Shown one piece after another: positions 8,931 to 17,154 of a stretch of 64,000 bases of DNA. Both the position numbers and the translations under genes were made by a program. The first letter of the stretch is position 1. The number at the start of each line of letters is the position of its first letter. Source of the DNA: Bacteroidales bacterium (GTDB lineage Bacteria; Bacteroidota; Bacteroidia; Bacteroidales; Tenuifilaceae); NCBI GenBank assembly GCA_028708425.1, contig JAQVYY010000014.1:1-64000 (forward strand), written 5' to 3'. The notes beneath the pieces are model-generated. The model did no database searches and was not told the DNA's origin. It saw only the letters and a program-made list of their open reading frames with translations.

Positions 8931-9971
8931 TTATGCGTACAGCTCGGTAAACACTTTACGTAATTTTTCGCTTTCGCGAAGAATCTGTAAAGTAATTTCA
9001 GCATGGCCCTTTGTGTAGCCATTACCAACTATCATGGTAACATCGCTACCAACTCCCTCGGCACCTAAAGCAGCTTTGGTAAAGCTTGTTGCCATTGAGA
9101 ATAGGTAAACAATACCCTCATCCCTTGTGCAAAGAATACTGGTCATCTCGGTATCGGGAATATTAACATTGTTGATGGTTACGTCGGCCATTTTACCATC
9201 GGTTAGCTCGCTAATTTTTTCAATCATAGCAACAGGGTCGGTAGCGTTTCCTGGGAATACATGGTCGCAAAATCCTAGGTTGCGTAACCTATCAGTAGAT
9301 CTTTGGCTATGGCACATGCCAATTACTGTTCCGGTAACACCCACACGCCTTTTAGCCTCGTAGCTACACAGCATTCCCGATTTTCCGCCGGCGCCAATAA
9401 TAAGCACGGTATCGCCAGGCTTACAAAGTTTTGCGGTTTGTGCAGGAGCACCAGCCACGTCTAAGGCCGATAGCGCAAGATTCTCTGGCATATCATCAGG
9501 CATTTTAGCGTAAATACCACTTTCGAAAAGAATAGCTTTACCGTCTATATCAACCTGGTCTATATCGGGGCGAATCTCCTTAATTTTATCGATGCGTAGC
9601 GGTGTTAACGATAGAGATACTAAGGTAGCTATTTTATCGCCAACCTTAAGGTCAATTTTATCAACCAGCGCATCGCCAATTTTCTCAACTGTGCCTAGAA
9701 GCATTCCACCAGAACCAGTCCATGGGTTACGATGTTTACCTTGTTTTTCAACAATATCCATCATAATCTCAGCAATCTTTTTGTGGTCACCATTAGCGCG
9801 AGCCTCAATATCGGTAAATGAAGCGGAGTCGATATTTAAGGTTTGAACATCGATAAGAATTTCGTTATCGTAAATCTCATCCATGTTGTTATCAATCTTA
9901 TCTGCCGGTTGTGGCAAAACACCCTTAGGCTCAATAACCCTGTGAGTTCCGTACTTATTGCCTTTTTTCAT
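8931..9971 (-). CDS. kdd: L-erythro-3,5-diaminohexanoate dehydrogenase
   Basis: The 346-residue protein has a dehydrogenase fold with a Rossmann motif, VLIIGAGGKSGMLC near residues 190-203. It matches the 3,5-diaminohexanoate dehydrogenase family: oxidative deamination of 3,5-diaminohexanoate to 5-amino-3-oxohexanoate with NAD(P)+. Supporting features are the N-terminal GTHRVIEPKGVLPQPADKI and the segment HRNPWTGSGGMLLGTVEKIG. The gene lies directly downstream of kce (27 bases), as expected for this pathway. Confidence 0.93.
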   Translation of the reverse strand: MKKGNKYGTHRVIEPKGVLPQPADKIDNNMDEIYDNEILIDVQTLNIDSASFTDIEARANGDHKKIAEIMMDIVEKQGKHRNPWTGSGGMLLGTVEKIGDALVDKIDLKVGDKIATLVSLSLTPLRIDKIKEIRPDIDQVDIDGKAILFESGIYAKMPDDMPENLALSALDVAGAPAQTAKLCKPGDTVLIIGAGGKSGMLCSYEAKRRVGVTGTVIGMCHSQRSTDRLRNLGFCDHVFPGNATDPVAMIEKISELTDGKMADVTINNVNIPDTEMTSILCTRDEGIVYLFSMATSFTKAALGAEGVGSDVTMIVGNGYTKGHAEITLQILRESEKLRKVFTELYA

Positions 9972-9998
9972 CTAAGTAAACTGTTTAAAAGTTTAAAA

Positions 9999-10823
9999 CT
10001 ATTTCTTCTTAAGACCTAAAATTTCTCTTGCTTCAGCAGAGGTTGCTACCTCACGACCCAGCTCTTTTGCAAGACGAACCGCTTTGGCAACCAGCTCGCC
10101 ATTCGACTTTGCAAGCACACCCCTTTCAATGAAAAGGTTATCCTCGAAACCAACCCTAACATGTCCGCCCATAGCAATTGCAGGTGCAGCAAGTAAAAAT
10201 TCGTGGCGACCAATTCCGGTAACACACCAGGTTGACCCTGCTGGAATAGCATTTACCATCCAAACAAGGTTTCCAACTGTTGCTGAGGTACAACCGGGCA
10301 CGCCAAGAACAAAGTTAAAGTGCATAGGTGCACCTGGTGCCTCTCCTTTTTTCACCATGTGGACTATGGTATCGAGATGCCCCATTTCGAAGCATTCGTA
10401 TTCGGGCTTAATGTTGTTTTCCATCATTCGCTTACCAAAGTCGCGCATCATGGGTATGGTGTTCTCAAACACCTCGTCGCCAAAGTTGCAGGTACCACAA
10501 TCGAGGGTTGCCATTTCAATTGGCAACTCAGTGGGCTGTAGTCGCTCTTCGGCACTCATCCCCACAGCACCACCGGTTGATGGGATAAGGATAACATCGG
10601 GACAAGCCTTATAAATAGCATCGATACACTCCTTAAAGCGAGCTTTGCTTTGGGTTGGAGTGCCATCATCTTCGCGCACATGCAGGTGAACAATTGCAGC
10701 ACCAGCATCAACAGCTGATTTTGCCTCTCTAACAATCTCCTCAACAGTATAAGGCACCGCAGGATTATGCTCCTTGGTTACCTCTGCGCCACATATGGCA
10801 GCCGTTATAATTAATTTATCCAT
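9999..10823 (-). CDS. kce: 3-keto-5-aminohexanoate cleavage enzyme
   Basis: The enzyme condenses 5-amino-3-oxohexanoate with acetyl-CoA and cleaves it to acetoacetate and 3-aminobutyryl-CoA. It belongs to the Zn-dependent BKACE family. Metal ligands His46 and His48 are visible in VHLHVRED. The conserved Arg/Glu/Asp set is seen near residues 223-228 (HVRVGFEDN). The 274-residue length is normal. Its start lies 11 bases from the stop of kal, which argues for a single transcript with kal and kdd. Confidence 0.95.
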   Translation of the reverse strand: MDKLIITAAICGAEVTKEHNPAVPYTVEEIVREAKSAVDAGAAIVHLHVREDDGTPTQSKARFKECIDAIYKACPDVILIPSTGGAVGMSAEERLQPTELPIEMATLDCGTCNFGDEVFENTIPMMRDFGKRMMENNIKPEYECFEMGHLDTIVHMVKKGEAPGAPMHFNFVLGVPGCTSATVGNLVWMVNAIPAGSTWCVTGIGRHEFLLAAPAIAMGGHVRVGFEDNLFIERGVLAKSNGELVAKAVRLAKELGREVATSAEAREILGLKKK

Positions 10824-10834
10824 AATTTACTAGG

Positions 10835-11221
10835 TTATTTACGTTGACAATCTTTAGGAACTATGCATGTACCAGTTGCACGGCAAACAACAATAGGTTC
10901 GTCGAGAACATCTGCAGCCGAAGCAGAGATATCGGTACGAGGAACAATTACTTTACGCGCCTCGAAACTCATTTTCCTAGAGGTATTACCAAGTTTAGTA
11001 ATCTCACCTGTAACCTCAATAAAGTCACCAGCATAAACCGGAGCCAAAAAATCAACCGTATCGTAAGACCTGAAAAGGCCCTCGTTTCCATCATTCCTAA
11101 TTAAAAGTTCGGTGGCTACATCTCCAAACAATGCCAACATCTTTGCACCATCTACCAAGTTCCCGCCATAATGCGCATCTTGGGTGCTCATTCTAAGCCT
11201 TATTAAAACTTTGTTATTCAT
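10835..11221 (-). CDS. kal: 3-aminobutyryl-CoA ammonia-lyase
   Basis: This small hot-dog-fold protein (128 residues) deaminates L-3-aminobutyryl-CoA to crotonyl-CoA and ammonia. The family signature includes [17 protein letters not shown] near the N-terminus and [19 protein letters not shown] in the central strand region. The gene sits between the CoA-transferase alpha subunit gene (16 bases upstream) and kce, the usual arrangement. The product crotonyl-CoA feeds the acyl-CoA dehydrogenase encoded further upstream in the island. Confidence 0.93.
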   Translation of the reverse strand: MNNKVLIRLRMSTQDAHYGGNLVDGAKMLALFGDVATELLIRNDGNEGLFRSYDTVDFLAPVYAGDFIEVTGEITKLGNTSRKMSFEARKVIVPRTDISASAADVLDEPIVVCRATGTCIVPKDCQRK

Positions 11222-11237
11222 AGTATTTTATTTTAGT

Positions 11238-11888
11238 TTATTTTTTTACAATGTGTGTTACAAAAATGGACTGTGTTTTAACGTTTTCGGGGGCAATTTG
11301 CCCAACCTCAACAACCTCTTCGGCCTCAACAATTACAGTTTTTGCCGCAGTGGCCATAATTGGGTTAAAATTCTGTGTTGAACCTTTGTAGATTAGGTTT
11401 CCGATGGTATCGGACACGCTGGCACCAATTAACGCGATATCAGCATGCAACGGTTTCTCTAAAAGATAGTCTTTTCCATCAACATTTACAACTTGTTTTC
11501 CTTCTTGCACAACTGTTCCTATGCCAGTTGGAGTTAAAAAGCCGCCTAAACCTGCTCCTGCGCATCTAATTCTTTCGGCTAAAGTGCCTTGTGGACTAAA
11601 CTCAATGCTAACCTCTTTGTTATTTAGCTGTTCAATAGTACTTGGGTTTGTGCCAATGTGCGAAGTAATAATGTTTTTAACCTGCTTGTTGGCAACAAGT
11701 AAACCCACTCCCTTGTCAACAAAAGCGGTGTCGTTACAAATTATGGTTAGGTCTTTAACACCCGACTCTACCAGTTTAGCGATTATGCTTGTGGGCGTAC
11801 CAACGGCCAAGAAACCACCAACCATAACGGTCATTCCATCCTTTACCATTGAGGCAGCTTCATCTGCTGAAATTAATTTATTTTTCAT
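11238..11888 (-). CDS. atoD: butyryl-CoA:acetoacetate CoA-transferase, alpha subunit
   Basis: The 216-residue protein is the A (alpha) subunit of a class I CoA-transferase. The CoA-binding G-G-F motif occurs in VMVGGFLAVGTPTSI, followed by IICNDTAFVDKGVG and QGTLAERIRCAGAGLGGFLTPTG (split as QGTLAERIRCAGAG and LGGFLTPTG). In this pathway the enzyme passes CoA from butyryl-CoA to acetoacetate. Its beta subunit is encoded about 6.5 kb away at 18365-19024, which is unusual because the two subunits are normally adjacent. The name atoD follows the E. coli family; substrate choice is inferred from the neighbours. Confidence 0.88.
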   Translation of the reverse strand: MKNKLISADEAASMVKDGMTVMVGGFLAVGTPTSIIAKLVESGVKDLTIICNDTAFVDKGVGLLVANKQVKNIITSHIGTNPSTIEQLNNKEVSIEFSPQGTLAERIRCAGAGLGGFLTPTGIGTVVQEGKQVVNVDGKDYLLEKPLHADIALIGASVSDTIGNLIYKGSTQNFNPIMATAAKTVIVEAEEVVEVGQIAPENVKTQSIFVTHIVKK

Positions 11889-12103
11889 ACGTATAGTTTT
11901 TTCGGTTATTTTAGAAATAAAATTTATATCAAAATTGAAGTAAGAGAATCTACTGAGTTCAGCTTTCTAAACTACTATTTATTACTCCAAAGTAATTTTT
12001 TATTACAAATCTGAGCAGAATAGAATGCTAACCTTACAAAAATACAATATTCTTCCCAAATAACCTTAAAGTTTCAACATCAAGATATGTGCTGGTTAAG
12101 CAT

Positions 12104-12254
12104 TTAACCCGCATTATTCATCAATTTTGCTAAAGATGATTGCAAATGCGGGTTACCCCGACCTAGTTGAGCGCACTTTTGTTACCCAAAATTGGTTGTG
12201 AAACTTAGTCATTGTCAGAGACCCCAATTATTCGTTCGAATAATTGGGGTTAAA
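12104..12254 (-). repeat. TTAA-ended palindromic element, copy 2
   Basis: The best-preserved copy. It begins TTAACCCGCATTATTC and ends GAATAATTGGGGTTAA, so the two ends form 16-bp imperfect terminal inverted repeats. It fills much of the 370-base gap between the CoA-transferase alpha gene and etfA, inside a run of same-strand genes. The rest of the gap (11889-12103) shows nothing I can name. Confidence 0.85.
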
Positions 12255-12258
12255 GACA

Positions 12259-13260
12259 TTAGCCTTTTAATCGCTCATTGAGCTGTTTTACTATCTGCCT
12301 TGCATCGCCAACGATACCAAGGTCGGCAACCTGAAAAATAGGAGCTCCTTTATCCTTGTTGATGGCCACAATAAAATCCGATTCTTCCATTCCAGCAAGG
12401 TGCTGAATAGCTCCAGAAATTCCTACTGCAAAGTACAAATTAGGCCGAACCGTTTTACCCGTTTGTCCCACCTGACGGTCCTGTGAGAAAAGCCCTGCAT
12501 CAACAACTGCACGCGAGGCTGAAACCTGGGCATCGAGGGTATCTGCTAAATCTTCAATAATTTTTATTCCCTCCTCATTACCCATTCCTCTTCCGCACGA
12601 TATAAGGATTTTAGCTTCGCTAATATCAACCATCTCCCCTTTTTCCTTAACACTGTCCAGTAGTTTTACCCTAAACTTATCCCTGTTGAAAGGAATTTTA
12701 ATATCGATTACCTCCCCCTTGCGGCTTTTGTCGGCAGGTAGCTTTTGCATTACCCCAGTGCGAACCGTACTCATCTGTGGGCGGTGTTCCTTACAAACGA
12801 TGGTAGCCATTAGGTTACCACCAAATGCTGGACGGGTCATTAGGAACTCTTTTTCCTCCGAGATTTCAAGCTTAGTACAATCGGCAGTTAGCCCTGTACC
12901 AAGGCGAGCCGACACGCGTGGCCCCAAATCGCGACCAATAGTAGTTGCACCAAGCATCAGTATGCTGGGTTTATACTCGTTCGCAATATGACAAATGGCC
13001 TGAGTGTAAGGCTCGGTAAGATAATCGGCTAGTTCAGGAGTATCGGCACAAACAACCACATCGGCACCGTGCGCAATAAGTGTTTGGGCTTTATCGGTAA
13101 TTTTGTTGCCAAGTAGTATGGCGTAAACTTTATCGTTAAGGGGGTTGGCCAAATCGCGGGCTTTGCCTATAAGCTCTAGTGATACATTCTGAATTATACC
13201 TTTGCGTTGCTCAACAAAAACGAACACGCCTTTATGTTCTGATTTTTCCATTATTTCCAA
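12259..13260 (-). CDS. etfA: electron transfer flavoprotein, alpha subunit
   Basis: The 333-residue EtfA carries the C-terminal FAD-binding region: SASRAVVDAGL, then GQTGKTVRPNLYFAVGISG, then QHLAGMEESDFIVAINKD. With EtfB it transfers electrons to and from the butyryl-CoA dehydrogenase encoded just upstream. The gene follows etfB with 3 bases between them. Size and context match clostridial-type Etf that can bifurcate electrons to ferredoxin; bifurcation itself is inferred. Confidence 0.95.
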   Translation of the reverse strand: MEIMEKSEHKGVFVFVEQRKGIIQNVSLELIGKARDLANPLNDKVYAILLGNKITDKAQTLIAHGADVVVCADTPELADYLTEPYTQAICHIANEYKPSILMLGATTIGRDLGPRVSARLGTGLTADCTKLEISEEKEFLMTRPAFGGNLMATIVCKEHRPQMSTVRTGVMQKLPADKSRKGEVIDIKIPFNRDKFRVKLLDSVKEKGEMVDISEAKILISCGRGMGNEEGIKIIEDLADTLDAQVSASRAVVDAGLFSQDRQVGQTGKTVRPNLYFAVGISGAIQHLAGMEESDFIVAINKDKGAPIFQVADLGIVGDARQIVKQLNERLKG

Positions 13261-13263
13261 AGA

Positions 13264-14046
13264 TTATATGATGAACTTCTCTTTCAACTTACTCATGATT
13301 ATACCAGCAGCTTCGGTGGCATCAACTTCATACATCTGGCCTGGTGCTTTTACACCACGTGAGAAAGCCTTGTGCACTCGAGTTGGAGAACCTTTCAAGC
13401 CAAGGTTGGTTTCATCAACCTCAATCTGTTCAAAACCCCAAACCTCAACATCTTTAGAAAACGCCTCAACAATACCTCTAACAGACATATAACGAGGAAC
13501 ATATGCGCCCGAAAGAACGGTAACTACGCATGGCCCATCAACCTGGTGCAATTCGTAACCATCCTCAATTCTACGCTTAACGGTAAAGGTGTTTTTACCA
13601 TCAAATGCTAAGTGCTCTAAATAGGACACCTGGGGAAGATCTAGATGCTCGGCTATTTGAGGCCCCACCTGTGCAGTATCGCCATCGATAGCCTGCCTAC
13701 CAGTAATTAGTAAATCGAACTCCAGCTTACGAAGGGCACCAGCCAATGCCTGCGAAGTGGCAAGGGTATCGGCACCAGCAAACTTACGGTCGGTAAGAAG
13801 AATTGCCCTGTCAACACCCATTGCATAGGCCTCGCGAAGTATATCCTCGGCTTGTGGTGGCCCCATGGTAATAACAGTAACATGTGCATTATAGTCGTCT
13901 TTTAAACTCAATGCTAACTCGATGCCTGCCTTATCATCAGGATTTATAATACTAGGAACACCTTCTCTGATGAGCGTTCCTGTTTTAGGATTAATTTTTA
14001 TTTCGGTTGTATCCGGAACCTGTTTTATACAAACTACAATATTCAT
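13264..14046 (-). CDS. etfB: electron transfer flavoprotein, beta subunit
   Basis: The 260-residue EtfB starts MNIVVCIKQVPDTTEIKI and contains the signature GRQAIDGDTAQVGPQIAEHL. This stretch is seen in Etfs that pair with butyryl-CoA dehydrogenase in amino-acid-fermenting anaerobes and carry FAD rather than AMP in the beta subunit. It lies between the acyl-CoA dehydrogenase gene (36 bases) and etfA (3 bases). The three products probably act as one complex that couples crotonyl-CoA reduction to ferredoxin reduction. Confidence 0.95.
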   Translation of the reverse strand: MNIVVCIKQVPDTTEIKINPKTGTLIREGVPSIINPDDKAGIELALSLKDDYNAHVTVITMGPPQAEDILREAYAMGVDRAILLTDRKFAGADTLATSQALAGALRKLEFDLLITGRQAIDGDTAQVGPQIAEHLDLPQVSYLEHLAFDGKNTFTVKRRIEDGYELHQVDGPCVVTVLSGAYVPRYMSVRGIVEAFSKDVEVWGFEQIEVDETNLGLKGSPTRVHKAFSRGVKAPGQMYEVDATEAAGIIMSKLKEKFII

Positions 14047-14082
14047 GGCAAAATATGTTCTGAATTTAATATTTCCAATAAT

Positions 14083-15222
14083 TTATCTAAGTAAGGCCCC
14101 CGCAATAACCATACGCTGAACCTCTGAGGTTCCCTCGTATATCTCGGTAATTTTGGCATCACGGTACATCCGTTCTACCGGATACTCGCGAGTATAACCA
14201 TAACCTCCGTGGAACTGGATTGCCTTATTGGTAACCTCCATTGCTGTTTCGGCTGCATAAAGCTTAGCCATAGCTGCTTCGACAGAATAGGGTTGCTTGT
14301 GATCCTTTTTAAATGCTGCCTGACGAACCAATAAACGAGACGAAACGATGCGAGTTTGCATATCGGCCAGTTGGAACTGGGTGTTTTGGAAGGCTGATAT
14401 TGGCCTACCAAACTGCTTGCGCTCCTTAACATACTTAACGGTTTCGTCCATAGCACCCTGTGCTATGCCCAGAGCCTGAGCAGCAATGCCAATACGACCA
14501 CCATCGAGAGTTTTCATTGCTAAAGAGAACCCTTTATTTATCTTACCCAACATATTCTCTTTGGGAACCACACAGTCATCCATAATAAGCTCGCATGTTG
14601 CTGAACCGCGGATACCCAACTTCTTCTCTTGTTTACCAACAGAAAAGCCAGGAAAATCTTTCTCTACAATAAATGCAGTTATACCTCTTGTTCCCTGCGA
14701 TTTATCTGTCATGGCTAAAATGATGTAAACATCGGCATACCCCGAGTTAGTAATAAAAATTTTAGACCCATTGAGTATGTAATTGTCCCCATCCTCTACA
14801 GCTATAGTTTGCTGTGCTGCGGCATCGGTTCCGGCATTGGGCTCGGTTAATCCGAATGCGCCAAGCCATTGGCCCGAAGCAAGTTTCGGTAGATATTTCT
14901 GCTTTTGTTCCTCGGTACCATACTCAAGTATGGGTGCTGCACAAAGCGAGGAGTGTGCCGAAACGATTACTCCGGTAGTTGCACAAGCTGTTGAGAGTTC
15001 CTCTACAGCCATGGAATATAGCATATTACTACCTCCTGCACCACCATACTCTACTGGAATAGGGATTCCCATAATACCCAATGGCCCCATTTTTGCTACC
15101 GTTTCGGCGGGAAAACGTTCCTGTTCATCAACCTCTGCAGCAAGGGGTTTAACCTCCTTCTCGGTAAACTCTCTGATCATTTTAAGGAAGAGAGTATCTG
15201 TTTTTGTTAAACTAAAATCCAT
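14083..15222 (-). CDS. bcd: butyryl-CoA dehydrogenase (short-chain acyl-CoA dehydrogenase)
   Basis: A 379-residue FAD flavoprotein that reduces crotonyl-CoA to butyryl-CoA with EtfAB. The catalytic glutamate is Glu363 in [10 protein letters not shown]. The FAD/substrate region reads [12 protein letters not shown] and [14 protein letters not shown]. It is first in a bcd-etfB-etfA set, separated from the upstream SDR gene by 436 bases that hold a strong terminator. It therefore probably starts its own transcript. Confidence 0.93.
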   Translation of the reverse strand: MDFSLTKTDTLFLKMIREFTEKEVKPLAAEVDEQERFPAETVAKMGPLGIMGIPIPVEYGGAGGSNMLYSMAVEELSTACATTGVIVSAHSSLCAAPILEYGTEEQKQKYLPKLASGQWLGAFGLTEPNAGTDAAAQQTIAVEDGDNYILNGSKIFITNSGYADVYIILAMTDKSQGTRGITAFIVEKDFPGFSVGKQEKKLGIRGSATCELIMDDCVVPKENMLGKINKGFSLAMKTLDGGRIGIAAQALGIAQGAMDETVKYVKERKQFGRPISAFQNTQFQLADMQTRIVSSRLLVRQAAFKKDHKQPYSVEAAMAKLYAAETAMEVTNKAIQFHGGYGYTREYPVERMYRDAKITEIYEGTSEVQRMVIAGALLR

Positions 15223-15394
15223 CTCAGTTATGTTTTAATACGATATTTATTATAAAAAAATCACTATTGTCCGGTAAAAACATAATTCACTATTTTAGAT
15301 TCTTCGCTTCACTACGTTTCGCTCTGAATCGTATGTTCGACAAAACCGTTGAAAATAGCAATGGCTTTGTCAATGACAAATGTTTAGTTTTTAG

Positions 15395-15437
15395 GGGAGG
15401 GCTTGGTTAGCGGCTTCGCCGCTAACCAAGCCCTCCC
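15395..15437. other. perfect 20-bp inverted repeat with 3-base loop
   Basis: Bases 15395-15414 and 15418-15437 are exact reverse complements (arms GGGAGGGCTTGGTTAGCGGC and its complement). They are separated by TTC, so the tip can fold as a very stable C(TTCG)G-type loop. It is GC-rich in an AT-rich gap. There is no T-run on either side, so it is not a classical terminator. It lies 80 bases from the real terminator at 15512-15559. Confidence 0.85.
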
Positions 15438-15511
15438 TTCCCGAATATGACTCAACCGCTTGTCATTCCGACCGTTGGGAGGAATCTATAAATTTTAACC
15501 TGACACCAATG

Positions 15512-15559
15512 AAAAAAAAATTCACATCCATAAGGAATAACCAATGGATGTGAATTTTT
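15512..15559 (-). terminator. rho-independent terminator after the SDR gene
   Basis: A 16-bp perfect stem (arms at 15516-15531 and 15544-15559) encloses a 12-base loop. Read on the minus strand it is followed by a run of T (15512-15520 is A-rich on the plus strand). It lies 100 bases downstream of the SDR gene stop and separates it from bcd. Confidence 0.85.
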
Positions 15560-15658
15560 ACAATCCTATCTCCTGTTACACCTTCATTTTGAAAGTGCAA
15601 AGGTAAAAATAGAATTGTTAATAAAATAACAATTCATGTATGTTAGAAAACAATGTTA

Positions 15659-16402
15659 CTAGATTGTCATACCACCATCAACACTTAACGTAGTGCCATT
15701 AATGTAGGCCGCCTCATCGGATGCTAGAAACAGGTATGCTGATGCAATTTCTTCGGGTTTACCAAGTCTTCCAGAAGGCACCTTGCTCTTCATTCCATCA
15801 AGGACGTTTTCGGGCATTTTTGAAACCATCTCGGTAGAAATAAAACCGGGGGCAATTGCATTTACTGTGATGCCCTTTCGGCCCAGCTCACGAGCCCATG
15901 TTTTGGTCATGCCAATAAGACCAGCCTTGGTGGCTACGTAGTTAGTTTGTCCAAAGTTACCATAAAGAGCCACAACTGAGGATGCATTAACAATTCTACC
16001 GTAGTTTTTCTCCACCATATACTCCGAAATAATCTTTGTACAGTAAAAAACGCCGGTTAGGTTAACATCAATAACCTGTTGCCATAGCTCAGGGGTCATC
16101 TTCTTTAGCGAGCTATCGCGGGTAATTCCTGCGTTATTTATCAAAATATCAATCTGCCCATATTTTGATATAACGTCCCTGGCTGCCGCTTCAATTTCCT
16201 GGTATTTTGCGGTGTTAACCTTTGCAAAAACTACTGCTTTACCCTCTGATGTGTGCTTTTTTGCAAGTTCTTTACCTCGAACCTCGTCTAAATCCCAAAT
16301 AATGGTAGTGGCTCCCTCTTCGGCGAATTTTGCTGCGGTGGCAGCACCAATACCTGCTGCGCCACCTGTTATAATGGCTACTTTTTTATCAAATCTTTTC
16401 AT
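15659..16402 (-). CDS. acetoacetyl-CoA reductase (SDR family, FabG/PhaB-like)
   Basis: The 247-residue short-chain dehydrogenase has TGGAAGIG at residues 12-19, NNAG near residue 90 and the catalytic Ser, Tyr, Lys set in NASSVVALYG and TNYVATKAG. Asp37 at the end of the second strand suggests a preference for NADH. It may equally be a 3-oxoacyl-ACP reductase. Placement between a MaoC hydratase gene and bcd, downstream of thiolase, points to reduction of acetoacetyl-CoA to (R)-3-hydroxybutyryl-CoA. A terminator follows it, so it closes the thiolase-side part of the island. Confidence 0.85.
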   Translation of the reverse strand: MKRFDKKVAIITGGAAGIGAATAAKFAEEGATTIIWDLDEVRGKELAKKHTSEGKAVVFAKVNTAKYQEIEAAARDVISKYGQIDILINNAGITRDSSLKKMTPELWQQVIDVNLTGVFYCTKIISEYMVEKNYGRIVNASSVVALYGNFGQTNYVATKAGLIGMTKTWARELGRKGITVNAIAPGFISTEMVSKMPENVLDGMKSKVPSGRLGKPEEIASAYLFLASDEAAYINGTTLSVDGGMTI

Positions 16403-16450
16403 AAGTATAGAGTATTTTGTTTTTAATATGTTATACTACTGGTCTTAACG

Positions 16451-16602
16451 CTTAACCCAAAGCATTCATTCGAATAATTGGGGGTCTCCGACAGCGACTA
16501 AGGCTCACAACCAATCTTGTTGCCCAAAATTGGGCTCGACTATGTCGGGGTAACCCGCATTTGCTTTCGTCTTTTACAAATTTGATGAATAATGCGGGTA
16601 AA
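16451..16602 (+). repeat. TTAA-ended palindromic element, copy 3
   Basis: Full-length member in the 302-base gap between the SDR gene and the MaoC gene. Its right end reads GATGAATAATGCGGGT; its left arm is partly decayed (TTAACCCAAAGCATTC). The inner CCCAAAATTGGGC and CGACAGCG motifs are intact. Confidence 0.82.
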
Positions 16603-16665
16603 AAAAACGGACGCACCTCGAAGAGGTTACAAAAGCAAAACCCATCGTTTGTTCATCCGTTTTTT
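16602..16665 (-). terminator. possible terminator between MaoC and SDR genes
   Basis: Ten-base arms AAAAAACGGA (16602-16611) and TCCGTTTTTT (16656-16665) flank a 44-base loop that has its own small ACCTC/GAGGT hairpin. The A/T tails would give a T-run on either strand. The long loop makes termination uncertain. Confidence 0.4.
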
Positions 16666-16704
16666 GCTGTAGGTAATCCCCCCTCCGCTGAGCGGTAAAA
16701 ATTT

Positions 16705-17109
16705 TTAAATAAACTGTGTATTGTGTTTAAGTTTGGCTACACCAGCAATGCAAGTGGTCCCATCTGAGCTTACAAGGGAACAATTGACAACTCCAATATG
16801 CTTATCGACATTCACTTCCGTTACCTCGAAACGAGCCTCGTACTGCACCTCGACAAAAACGGGAGCAAAAAACTTCATCTCCTGCGACAGGTATATGGTT
16901 CCCTCGCCAGGAAAAAGAGTTCCGAAAACTTTGGAAAAAATTGCACCGGAAAGGAAGCCATGTACGATGGGTTTTTTAAATATGGTTTTAGCCGCATATT
17001 CTGGGTCCACATGAATAGGGTTGAAATCACCAGTAACCTCTGCAAACTTCATCACATCGTCCTGCGTAAACTTTACGCCATGCGCGTATGTATCTCCTTG
17101 TTTTATCAT
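16705..17109 (-). CDS. MaoC-type (R)-specific enoyl-CoA hydratase
   Basis: The 134-residue hot-dog protein has the hydratase-2 motif with Asp28 and His33 in GDFNPIHVD, corresponding to the catalytic Asp/His pair of PhaJ. It would interconvert (R)-3-hydroxybutyryl-CoA and crotonyl-CoA. With the SDR reductase and thiolase around it, it gives an (R)-route from acetoacetyl-CoA to crotonyl-CoA. No crotonase (Crt) or Hbd gene is seen in the window. It is 45 bases downstream of the thiolase gene on the same strand. Confidence 0.88.
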   Translation of the reverse strand: MIKQGDTYAHGVKFTQDDVMKFAEVTGDFNPIHVDPEYAAKTIFKKPIVHGFLSGAIFSKVFGTLFPGEGTIYLSQEMKFFAPVFVEVQYEARFEVTEVNVDKHIGVVNCSLVSSDGTTCIAGVAKLKHNTQFI

Positions 17110-17154
17110 AGTAGCAATTTTTTAGTAAATACTCTTGTTTGGAATTTGTGTGTA

